DNA of 64,000 nucleotides from Limibacterium fermenti. Its GTDB lineage: Bacteria; Bacteroidota; Bacteroidia; Bacteroidales; Dysgonomonadaceae. The position numbers and the translations under genes were made by a program. The stretch lies in NCBI RefSeq assembly GCF_041902845.1, contig NZ_CP159486.1, positions 2,418,001-2,482,000 on the forward strand. The letters are read 5' to 3'. Numbering within the stretch: position 1 is the first letter of the stretch; every line of letters starts with the position of its first letter. Shown here one piece after another: positions 8,588 to 17,030 of the stretch. Under the pieces are notes generated by a model that saw nothing but the letters and a program-made list of their open reading frames with translations, had not been told where the DNA came from and made no database searches.

Positions 8588-9403
8588 TTATGGGTCTGTG
8601 TATATGTGTATACTTTTATGTATATTTGTTTTTACTTCATTCACATAGTCCAGACGATTGAGTTCTTCCGTTTTTCCATCTGGAACAATCTCTTTCTGTC
8701 CTATTTTATAAGCTTGAATAGCAGTATGAAATGTATATTCCTCACCGGGATTAAGATAATACAATCCATTATCTCCCTCCTGTATAGATGTTATCAGGGT
8801 ATAACTGCCTTCTTTCCCTTTTTGAGGGTCTGTTTTATACCTGTCTTTATGAGAAGGCACCATTATTGAAACTTTTTTATCTGATATATTTTTTACCGTA
8901 TATCGTTCACAAAGAATAGGTTTATCTGTTGATGGAAATAGAACCCTTACAATTTCAATCTTTTTGACAGGTTCTTTCCCCAGAAGTTTTGTATTAACAA
9001 AACCTGTAGAATACTCACTAACCACAATGAGCCTTCCGTCAAGTTCTATCGATTTAACTTTTTCATCACTTAAAGCTAAACCATCAACAATCAGCAATGA
9101 GGGATAGTCTATTGAAAAACGCTGAGCCAAACTAGCGTGCGTATTATTAGGTAATGTTCTAAGCATCGGCCAAATCACCGATCTTTCCAATCGAAAAGAG
9201 CCGTCTGCATTTACGCCATATCGTAAAACGACGGACATTTGTAATCCGCTCATTTCGATATGATCGTAATGAGGTATGTCGTGACCAATATTCCAACGGA
9301 TGCTTTTCCCTTCTTCTTTTATTTGCCAACGATCTTGAGCCATTATAACACAAGACATAGCAAAGACGAGAATAATTACTAATAATCTTTTTAAATTCAA
9401 CAT
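8588..9403 (-). pseudogene. Six-hairpin glycosidase, 5' part (gene split by IS110 element)
   Basis: The 271-residue frame starts with a type I signal peptide (MLNLKRLLVIILVFAMSC, cleavage after IMAQ). It then encodes a beta-sandwich of the kind that precedes (alpha/alpha)6 glycosidase barrels (RWNIGHDIPHYDHIEMSG, VLRYGVNADGSFRLERS, ILCERYTVKNISDKKV). It ends in a linker, LDYVNEVKTNIHK, and then runs into foreign sequence and a stop. The natural continuation is the barrel fragment at 5729-7018 beginning KLQFISPDPVLNTAF. I infer one gene interrupted by the IS110 element. A secreted beta-sandwich alone would have no catalytic site. Confidence 0.7.
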
Positions 9404-9515
9404 AATATATATCTATTTTGGCAACTTATACGGAAATTATAACTTTAGCCATTATCGCGAAGCGAATAACGCGAAGCATTTAGTCGAATGACACACCTTA
9501 CAAAACTTAAATTAT

Positions 9516-9541
9516 GAGTCCACTTTAAAAAAGGTGGACTC
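9516..9541. repeat. Strong hairpin between two operon A genes
   Basis: GAGTCCAC (9516-9523) pairs perfectly with GTGGACTC (9534-9541). The pairing extends inward to A/T pairs. It lies 45 bp after the phosphodiester-glycosidase stop and before the broken glycosidase. There is no clear T-tract, so it may be an mRNA-stability or partial termination element. The same 182-bp gap also holds a short direct repeat CGCGAAGC (9454-9477 region). Confidence 0.4.
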
Positions 9542-9585
9542 AATTATATTACTTATAAGCACTCAAAAATGGACTTTTAAATCTT

Positions 9586-11373
9586 TCACTTTTTTTGTGA
9601 TGTAATTAAAACCCCGTTACCTACCGCCCTGACGCTTCCATCCGACGGCTTATTAACGATTTGGTCATTGACTATCATCACAGAGGACCCTCCGCCATCC
9701 AAATTCACGGCATTCCAGGCTCCTGCAGATCGAAATATTTCTCCGAAATCTTTCATGCCACAACCTTTTGAATCTGTTTGTCTGCCATCTACAACCATCA
9801 GATACACTTTTGTTTTATCTTTAGAATAACCTATTCCTGTTCTCGGGTTATATAGATCATCCCCTTCTGCACGTACCCCATTCTTTAAAATTATATTATC
9901 ACTTCCTCCCACCATCTCTTTAAAATCAAGCAAAAGATCAGGAGCAGATCTTAAATCTGTCTTTAATGAGAGTGTGACTTCATCCTTCACGTTCAATTGT
10001 TTCAAGAAATCCGCTGACGTTCCCCTTCCATGCAGTACGGCATGGCCTTTAGGAATACGGGAACGTCCGGGATTATCATAAATTTCTTCCACGATGCATT
10101 CAAAATCCTTATTGGCCGTAAAAAAGAAATCCGTCCCGACTTTAGGACGCACGACGACTTTCGTCCCTCCAGGCGTAGTGCTGGTAGTATTTCCGAAAGC
10201 CGAAGTATAAAGGGTCATTAGGTTAGGAGTTAATTTATCATTTGATTCTAACCGTAACATATTGACGGTATGGATGGAAGTAGATTCGCTCCCTTTTTTC
10301 AAAGTGCCTTTGAAATCGACCCGGTCGATATACGGCTTTCCGTCTCCTCCCAATACAAAACCGGCTCTACCCGTGGGATTGGTCACCATTTTATTTTGAT
10401 GAAACTGTCCGCTTCGGGGGATTCCTATTTCAACGGGATCTTGATAAAAATAGAAATCGCCATTAATCGCACCCACAACATTATATCCTTCTTTCTTTTT
10501 TCTTTCGACCATTTTTGTAGGACGTTCGGTGGCTACTGCGCTGTCTTTAGCCAGACAAGTCTCGATCTGAACCGTAGGATCGGTTAAATCGACTTCCAAC
10601 ACATACACTTTTAACGGATATTCCGCTAAAGCGATGGAATAATAGATTGTTCCATCTCCGACTCGGCGCTTATTCTGCAAGGTATCCACTACATACGACC
10701 GTCCATTGATCACACAGACATCTTTCTCTTTGACCGTGGTGAAGGCTATTTCGGGTAAGTAAGAGATTTTATCTTGCTTATCTTTTACGTAGGGCAACAG
10801 ATTATAATGCGTTCCTGATTTTAGCTCCTCTAATGTCAGAGCCGCTTTTGCAAATTCTTTTTTTACCGGATCATTGACTGTCGGTTTTCCTTCGCTATAA
10901 AAAACGCCCCACTCTTTGAGCCGATCGGTAAATGTAAACAATACGACGGCTGAATGAGTAGCAATGGATTCCTGATCAAGGGTTGCCGTATATTCAATGG
11001 AAGGTAAAGTCGTAAAACTTTTTTCACTACCGTATTGAATATTGCCATCATTGATATAGGCCCGATATTGATACGTGTATTCGGGAGTAAGACCGGTTAG
11101 AGTAACGCCGAATTCATTGCCGGAAGAAAATGAGTGGGGATATTTTTTATAACTACCGTCCATTTTAACTTCAATTCCATACTCTGAAATAACGCCGTCA
11201 CCGGAGTCGATAATTCTTCCACTACAAACTGCCGATACATCAGCGATATCCTTCGCTTCGAGTGTTTCTACCTGAGCAGATTGAATCTTTTCGGGTTCTC
11301 CTTTGCACGATAGGCAGAAGAGGAAGGATAATAAAATAATGAGATTTCTATAATTTATCATTTGTCTGTTCAT
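9586..11373 (-). CDS. Phosphodiester glycosidase (NAGPA/DUF2233) domain lipoprotein
   Basis: This 595-residue lipoprotein (lipobox FCLSC, Cys about residue 23) would sit on the outer or inner membrane surface. The N-terminal half looks like two fibronectin-type domains (TLEAKDIADVSAVCSGRI, GVTLTGLTPEYTYQYRAYI). The C-terminal half matches the NAGPA domain family (PF09992), with VVGAINGDFYFY, NPRTGIGYSKDKTKVYLMVV and the hallmark AWNAVNLDGGGSSVMIV. Members include the enzyme that removes GlcNAc from phosphodiester linkages in the mannose-6-phosphate pathway. Here it may cleave a sugar-phosphodiester or another glycosidic bond. An alternative start at 11361 gives a cleaner signal peptide. It sits in operon A, 36 bp after the GH42-like gene. 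Confidence 0.8.
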   Translation of the reverse strand: MNRQMINYRNLIILLSFLFCLSCKGEPEKIQSAQVETLEAKDIADVSAVCSGRIIDSGDGVISEYGIEVKMDGSYKKYPHSFSSGNEFGVTLTGLTPEYTYQYRAYINDGNIQYGSEKSFTTLPSIEYTATLDQESIATHSAVVLFTFTDRLKEWGVFYSEGKPTVNDPVKKEFAKAALTLEELKSGTHYNLLPYVKDKQDKISYLPEIAFTTVKEKDVCVINGRSYVVDTLQNKRRVGDGTIYYSIALAEYPLKVYVLEVDLTDPTVQIETCLAKDSAVATERPTKMVERKKKEGYNVVGAINGDFYFYQDPVEIGIPRSGQFHQNKMVTNPTGRAGFVLGGDGKPYIDRVDFKGTLKKGSESTSIHTVNMLRLESNDKLTPNLMTLYTSAFGNTTSTTPGGTKVVVRPKVGTDFFFTANKDFECIVEEIYDNPGRSRIPKGHAVLHGRGTSADFLKQLNVKDEVTLSLKTDLRSAPDLLLDFKEMVGGSDNIILKNGVRAEGDDLYNPRTGIGYSKDKTKVYLMVVDGRQTDSKGCGMKDFGEIFRSAGAWNAVNLDGGGSSVMIVNDQIVNKPSDGSVRAVGNGVLITSQKK

Positions 11374-11409
11374 TTATATTTTTATCCGTAAGTTTATTAC
11401 ATATTTAAA

Positions 11410-14400
11410 CTATCTCAACGAGAGATAAACAATTCCATACTTTTCAATCGTACCTTTAGGAATTGTGATTTTATAACGATTCCCTTCTATTTTTTTCACA
11501 TGAATCTCTTTATGGCCTTCTGCGTCGGGAGAAGCGTAATAGGCTTTACCGAAAGAAGGTAATACGATTTCAAAACGAATATCTTCCTTTATCGACTCCC
11601 ATGTAGGATTAGATAAAGGAAGTTTATCCCCATCTTTCACCTTTACCCCCACAGCATTTAATAAATGCACCATTACAGTTTCTTTTCCCGGCGACGGGTC
11701 TTTATAAACCGTTACGAGCACTTTGGAAGGAATGGAAACAGGCTTAAAGTTCATCATTTGAATAACATTCTGCATCAGCTTTTCATTTCGAGCGGTAATT
11801 TCGGGATCAGGATTATAACGATACACCATATTCGTCTCCCTTATCGATTGACAGAATTCATTCATCATGTTTTTATTTAAGGAATAGACAATCCGTCCTT
11901 TCCCGTATTCAACCTCTATATAATCGTTCCTCTTCGCTTCCGTCAGCTTTGCGTCAGAAAGGATGTCATAAAAAGCCCTTCTACTCCGGGGCTCGCCATA
12001 CGGGTCGAACATCCCCGCCTCTCCGGTTATGAATAATGTTCCTCCTTTAGAGATAAATTGTCGCAAATTAACTTCTTGACTTTCTGACATACAATCCATG
12101 CCCGGCGCAAGCAAAATCCTAAACCTTGATAGATCGTTGGAAGATATCATATCGTCCAAAATAAAAGTATGGGGGACATGTCTTTCAGACAAGAACTGAC
12201 TCGTTCCCATCACCTCTTTAGGATAATTCACCGTATTTTTTACAGACCAGTCACGCGTCATACGTGAAAACACAATCGCAACATCCGTAAAAGGGGTCGA
12301 TGTTATTTTATTCATATTCTCCTGCCAACCCGTATAACGATTCATTTTCTCCGCTCCTTCAAAATCAATTAAAGACCAGGTTGTTTGCCCGAACATATTG
12401 TTCATCGCCCAACCTATCAGCGCATAATCGAATACTCCATTAGGATACACCAATCCGTAGATGGGAGATCCGTATGTTTCTTTGAGACTATTGTACATGT
12501 TCCTACTCGTAAAATTATAGCGATAATCATCCCAAACATCCCTGCTCATAATTTCTGTTCCCAGAAAATCCATCGATTTGGCGCTAAGCGGCAAATCCCC
12601 TCCCTGTGCATAAGCAGCATCGTTTTTCAAAAATCCACCTTCCGAATAATATTGTAAATTTGAAAAATAGGGATTAATCTGACGGGTTGCATTACTCAAA
12701 TCTATCCGCCATTGAGCTATGGCATATTTCCGCCATTCAATCCATGTTTTCCATAATTTCGAAGACTTATTATGTAACAAAGGATCCGTCTCATCATCAG
12801 GCAGTAACAATCCGGAAGCTTTCGTAAATGAATTACGGCAATGGGAACAATTGCAAAAATTAGCATAATGAAAAGCACATTCATCAAGCATAAATCCGTC
12901 GATTTTGGTATTCTTGATATGTTTAAGAATATACGGGAAGAAATATTCGTTTTTAAATTCCGAATTTACAGGGCATGTTCCCCACGTAGGTAATCCGTTA
13001 GTATGATTATGCTGTAAATAGTCCGGATGAGCTGCCAGAAAACGAAAGCCCATATCGGCGTTACACAAGATAGTCAAGTCTTGATGATCAATAATTTTCA
13101 TTCCTTTCTCATGTGCTATTTCCACGATCTGACTTATGTTTTTCTCCACCCGTTCTAAATGAGTAGGTACAGCGTGCCTCAAAAGGAATCCGTTTAAAAT
13201 AACGGCATCCACTCCGCCTTCTTTAACCTGACTTAATCGCTTTTCTATTTTCGCCGGCGTGTTGAATTCATTAAATGTTCCCCAGTTATCCGGTCCCAAC
13301 GATCCGAGAGGAGAATTGAATCTCCATTCCAATTGTTTCGAATGTTGGTCGGGAAGGGCGGTTTCCAATTCAGGAAGTTCCGGTATTCTATCCGCTTCCA
13401 TCACTTTTCCTGCAAGCGATGAGAAAGTAAGCGATTTGCCATATACCGGCGGAGTATCATAATAATCGGCAAATATTATTCCCGGACAAAAACCGCCTTT
13501 CTTAATCCAATTTCCTCGCCGAAATTCATAATCTTCTTCACTATGCATAAATAATTGGAATCCGATAACGCTTGCAGCCCAATCTCCTTCAAATTCAATA
13601 TCGGCTTTACCCTCTTCTATCCATCTTACGAAAGTCATATCCGCAACCTGCCCCTGCGGAACTTTTATATTTTCGTATATTCTTTCTCCATTTAAAGCAA
13701 TATGAAAAGGCCCTTTACTATTATCGAGAGCGCTACTGCGAATGGTGACAAGATACAATCCGGGGCGCAACCCGTATGTACTGAAAATATTGGATTGCGA
13801 TGAATTACACGAAGTATATAAGGCTCCGGACAAATTACCGCCTGCCAACCGAATATCCTCAGGATTTTTCCAACCATATCCTTTTTGCTTATCTACTTTA
13901 TCCACACCGGCATTCAGAAAGGCTTTTCCCGCCTTTTCACTGAAGCAAAACAATTTTTCAGCAGGAAGTTCGGAAAAATAATGATAAAAAGTAACGGCAT
14001 GATGCTTTAAATAATCCTCTTTATTTCCTTCAAAAATGACCAGTTTGCCTGTCAGGTCGCCGCCGGACTTGGAAGCCGGAACGGAAATGGAAAATTCAAT
14101 GACATCTTTTCTTTTTGCTATAGACCATTGCGACATCATTGTATTAATACCACTCGAATAATAGGTCGTTACCCCCTGTGGATTAAGATCAAAGGTTATC
14201 GCTTTTCCCTGCGGCGTATTGAATGTTATCCACCGAGTTCCGGTTACAATGTTTCCATCCGGAACGGAAGTCGTCAATTTACCACTGCTCCAACGAGCAT
14301 TAAACGAACGGCCGGACAAAGCATCCCATGTCGAATTTTCAAACATAGAGGCCGGTAACAGAACTTTATAAGTGATATAAGGCGTAGGATAATTATCCAT

Positions 14401-14745
14401 CAACGCTTCCTGATGCGTCTGAAAAGTTAATTCTATCTTTTTTCCATCCGGAGACAAGCCGATTTCCCTACGATAAGGAGTTATGCACTTGCGGTTCCAA
14501 ACATTCGTCATTTGCCATCCTTTAAAGCGAGATACTTCGAACGTTTCGGCATAATTACCGACAGTCTGATCCGATATCCATGAAAGGGAATCGCCGGTTA
14601 TTAATTTTTCCCCTTTCCATTTTATTTCAATATTCTTATTGACAAAAATTTCAAATGGAGAATCCTTAACAGTTAATATTTTTTGTGCATCTACTCCCGC
14701 TGTACCCGCAAGGATAACAAGAAAAAAAACAATGATTCGTCTCAT
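11410..14745 (-). CDS. Large GH42-like barrel protein (uncharacterised glycosidase candidate)
   Basis: The 1111-residue protein has a signal peptide ending VDAQ. Roughly 430 residues of beta-rich N-terminal domains are followed by a TIM-barrel region and a class-I-amidotransferase-like fold near residue 860 (ILLAPGMDCMSE, FISKGGTLFITGEAGMF), the order seen in GH42 beta-galactosidases and their trimerisation domain. A C-x-C-x2-C cluster (FCNCSHCRNSF, about residue 632) resembles the structural zinc site of GH42. A candidate acid lies in DGFMLDECAFHYANF. I do not recognise a defined CAZy family, so it may represent an undescribed one. It lies between two lipoprotein genes of operon A with short gaps (19 and 36 bp). 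Confidence is good for an exported carbohydrate-active protein and low for activity. Confidence 0.7.
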   Translation of the reverse strand: MRRIIVFFLVILAGTAGVDAQKILTVKDSPFEIFVNKNIEIKWKGEKLITGDSLSWISDQTVGNYAETFEVSRFKGWQMTNVWNRKCITPYRREIGLSPDGKKIELTFQTHQEALMDNYPTPYITYKVLLPASMFENSTWDALSGRSFNARWSSGKLTTSVPDGNIVTGTRWITFNTPQGKAITFDLNPQGVTTYYSSGINTMMSQWSIAKRKDVIEFSISVPASKSGGDLTGKLVIFEGNKEDYLKHHAVTFYHYFSELPAEKLFCFSEKAGKAFLNAGVDKVDKQKGYGWKNPEDIRLAGGNLSGALYTSCNSSQSNIFSTYGLRPGLYLVTIRSSALDNSKGPFHIALNGERIYENIKVPQGQVADMTFVRWIEEGKADIEFEGDWAASVIGFQLFMHSEEDYEFRRGNWIKKGGFCPGIIFADYYDTPPVYGKSLTFSSLAGKVMEADRIPELPELETALPDQHSKQLEWRFNSPLGSLGPDNWGTFNEFNTPAKIEKRLSQVKEGGVDAVILNGFLLRHAVPTHLERVEKNISQIVEIAHEKGMKIIDHQDLTILCNADMGFRFLAAHPDYLQHNHTNGLPTWGTCPVNSEFKNEYFFPYILKHIKNTKIDGFMLDECAFHYANFCNCSHCRNSFTKASGLLLPDDETDPLLHNKSSKLWKTWIEWRKYAIAQWRIDLSNATRQINPYFSNLQYYSEGGFLKNDAAYAQGGDLPLSAKSMDFLGTEIMSRDVWDDYRYNFTSRNMYNSLKETYGSPIYGLVYPNGVFDYALIGWAMNNMFGQTTWSLIDFEGAEKMNRYTGWQENMNKITSTPFTDVAIVFSRMTRDWSVKNTVNYPKEVMGTSQFLSERHVPHTFILDDMISSNDLSRFRILLAPGMDCMSESQEVNLRQFISKGGTLFITGEAGMFDPYGEPRSRRAFYDILSDAKLTEAKRNDYIEVEYGKGRIVYSLNKNMMNEFCQSIRETNMVYRYNPDPEITARNEKLMQNVIQMMNFKPVSIPSKVLVTVYKDPSPGKETVMVHLLNAVGVKVKDGDKLPLSNPTWESIKEDIRFEIVLPSFGKAYYASPDAEGHKEIHVKKIEGNRYKITIPKGTIEKYGIVYLSLR

Positions 14746-14764
14746 ACTTTAATGGCCTTTCTAT

Positions 14765-15658
14765 TTATTTTGAAAATTCCTCTTTAACAACATCATATTT
14801 TTCTTTTCCTTTGACCGGATCGGGATGAGTATAAATACACACGCCATTTCCATATTGTCTCGATAATTTTATCATCTCTGAGACATAGGACGGGGTCGAA
14901 GAACCTGCTTTCGAATGGGCACTCGAATAGATATCAATAATCAAAGGCAAATCTTTAAACATTCTCCGTAAACTGTCTATTTCATTGACAAGGAGATCGT
15001 ACCTGTTTAATGTTTCTTTTCCGGAAGATTCTGCCTTATAAGGAAATAAAACACCGTCAAAATAAGGCAAATAATCTTTGGAATAATCGGTTATTTTGGT
15101 AGAATTATAATAAATGCAAGGAACAAAAGCCAAGTGGGGATTTATTTTTCGCATCGCATTTACGAACTCTGCCGTATATTCCGGCGTATAAAACTGAAGA
15201 TTCCAAGCCACAAAATCATCAATGCTCAATGCTTTAATATTGGAATATTGTAAACTCAGAGTCGCTATCTCTTGCGCCCATTTTACGTAATCGGTACCAA
15301 AAGGTTCAGACGACCACTTCGTTCTTGGTTTTGCTTCCGAAAAGGGAACAACGGTAACCCAAACATCGATTTTATTCTTTTTTGCCAACGGTAGAAATAA
15401 TTGGAGATCATCCCAATCTTTGTCTCCGCTCCAAATCAACCAATTATAAGTATTTGCATTCAAATCTTTCAATTCATACACTAATTTACGGACATCCACC
15501 CGGCCATTTTCCAATCGAGGGGGAGATGCGTATGTGCCTTTTATATTCAATAAATTATTCTTTCTGAGTTTACTGTAATCTCTGTGATTTTCTGTCGAAA
15601 TACAACTCGCAAACAATATAAAAAACACGGATAATACGATTGCAATCTTTTTCATCAT
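14765..15658 (-). CDS. Uncharacterised barrel-like lipoprotein
   Basis: The 297-residue protein carries a lipoprotein signal (VFFILFASC, Cys about 19). The body looks like a single TIM-barrel enzyme domain with alternating segments VRKLVYELKDLNANTYNWL, KKNKIDVWVTVVPFSEAKP, NIKALSIDDFVAWNLQFYT and LPYFDGVLFPYKAESSG. Acidic residues at strand ends (SIDDF, LIIDIYSS) are candidates for catalysis. I know no named family for it. It lies between the GH27 and the large GH42-like gene of operon A, so it probably helps cleave the same glycan at the membrane surface. Confidence 0.7.
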   Translation of the reverse strand: MMKKIAIVLSVFFILFASCISTENHRDYSKLRKNNLLNIKGTYASPPRLENGRVDVRKLVYELKDLNANTYNWLIWSGDKDWDDLQLFLPLAKKNKIDVWVTVVPFSEAKPRTKWSSEPFGTDYVKWAQEIATLSLQYSNIKALSIDDFVAWNLQFYTPEYTAEFVNAMRKINPHLAFVPCIYYNSTKITDYSKDYLPYFDGVLFPYKAESSGKETLNRYDLLVNEIDSLRRMFKDLPLIIDIYSSAHSKAGSSTPSYVSEMIKLSRQYGNGVCIYTHPDPVKGKEKYDVVKEEFSK

Positions 15659-15773
15659 TCCTTTGTTTTATAAAAATACTTTTTGTGCCAAATCAATTAA
15701 TCATTAAACTTCATTCCTTATGTCCAGAGGAAAATTCTATTCTCGTCCTCTCCACATATCTTGTGCGCTCTCT

Positions 15774-16979
15774 CTATTTCCCCTTTTTTATAAACCGGTA
15801 AACCTTTACAGAATGAGGAGGAATCTTAATCATGATCCTATAATCTCCTGTGATTTTGAACTCTTTATTTTCCCATAAATCCAAAATTTTGTAGTCTGTC
15901 AATTCATAAGAGTCCTCATACAATTGATAGCGAGGATCGCTTTCTCCTTTAACCCTTAACAATCTGTTGAAATTCACTAATACTTCTTTTTCTTCATCGC
16001 TTCGGTTTAAAAGACAAGCAGCTTTTTCATTATTGACCAAATTTTTGATCCATATTTCATAACCCCCGCTTTCACGGATACAAACAGCTTGTTGCCCTAA
16101 TTTATCTTGATTGACAGCAATCAGGTTCGCATTCGTCAGAATAGACATGGTTTCTTCCGACATGTTCGATAAATCGTTACCAGCCATTAATGGAGCTGCC
16201 AACATACACCACATCGAAAAATGAGTTTTATACTCGTTGGTAGTCATACCTCCATTTCCTATTTCCAACATGTCGGGATCATTCCAATATCCGGGCTCAG
16301 CGTATTTAGCAAGAGGTTTTTCTGCATCAACAATGTTGATCATAGAATCCCAGTTGTCTCTAATATCTCCAGTCGTGCGCCCTAAGTGCCCGACCTCTTT
16401 TGCCCATGTCCAAGGCTGTGTTTCCCCCCATTCACAAATACTTAAAACAATCGGACGACCCGCTGCATATAAAGCATCTCGCATTAGAGAATAAGAGGCG
16501 AACGAGTTCTGTCCGGGAGTAGCATAGCACCAATCAACTTTTAAATAATCAACGCCCCACCGAGCATAGGTGCGAGCATCTTGAAATTCATAACCGCGAG
16601 AGCCCGGTCGCTTTTGACAAGTAGTAAGTCCCGCACATGTATAAATTCCGAACTTAAGTCCCAAAGAATGTATATAATCGGCTAAATATTTCATTCCATG
16701 TGGAAATTGAATTGTATCCACGACAATCTCCCCTTCTTCATCTCGGGAGATTTGCCAACAATCATCAATTACAATATATTCATAGCCAGCCTCCCGCATT
16801 CCGCTAGAAACCATAGATTTTGCGGCTTTCATCACGACTTCCTCATTTACCAGGCAACCGAACTTATTCCAACTATTCCAACCCATTGGCGGAGTTTTTG
16901 CCAAATCAAATTTTTGTGCAAATAATCCTCCACATAAAGAGGCAAAAACTAAAAGTAATAATCCTTTTTTCATATTCAT
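15774..16979 (-). CDS. GH27 alpha-galactosidase
   Basis: This is a retaining exo-acting enzyme that removes terminal alpha-galactose. The 401-residue protein has a signal peptide ending in LFAQ and the full GH27 pattern. The start of the barrel is TPPMGWNSWNKFGCLVNEEV, the substrate pocket is VIDDCWQ, the nucleophile D149 is in YLKVDWC and the acid/base D205 is in TTGDIRDNW. A C-terminal beta-sandwich follows. Both catalytic residues are present and the length is normal. It lies in operon A with GH36-like and GH109-like genes, which supports an alpha-Gal/alpha-GalNAc-bearing substrate. GH27 also contains alpha-N-acetylgalactosaminidases and isomalto-enzymes, so the exact sugar is not proven. 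Confidence 0.9.
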   Translation of the reverse strand: MNMKKGLLLLVFASLCGGLFAQKFDLAKTPPMGWNSWNKFGCLVNEEVVMKAAKSMVSSGMREAGYEYIVIDDCWQISRDEEGEIVVDTIQFPHGMKYLADYIHSLGLKFGIYTCAGLTTCQKRPGSRGYEFQDARTYARWGVDYLKVDWCYATPGQNSFASYSLMRDALYAAGRPIVLSICEWGETQPWTWAKEVGHLGRTTGDIRDNWDSMINIVDAEKPLAKYAEPGYWNDPDMLEIGNGGMTTNEYKTHFSMWCMLAAPLMAGNDLSNMSEETMSILTNANLIAVNQDKLGQQAVCIRESGGYEIWIKNLVNNEKAACLLNRSDEEKEVLVNFNRLLRVKGESDPRYQLYEDSYELTDYKILDLWENKEFKITGDYRIMIKIPPHSVKVYRFIKKGK

Positions 16980-17030
16980 TTATATCTTCATACAAATCCT
17001 GAAGTTTTCTACGAAGCCATTTTAATTTTA

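Noticed and set aside
8525..8869. Plus-strand frame of 114 codons over the broken glycosidase
   Set aside because: Composition is low-complexity Phe/Ile/Ser, and it is antisense to the beta-sandwich coding region.
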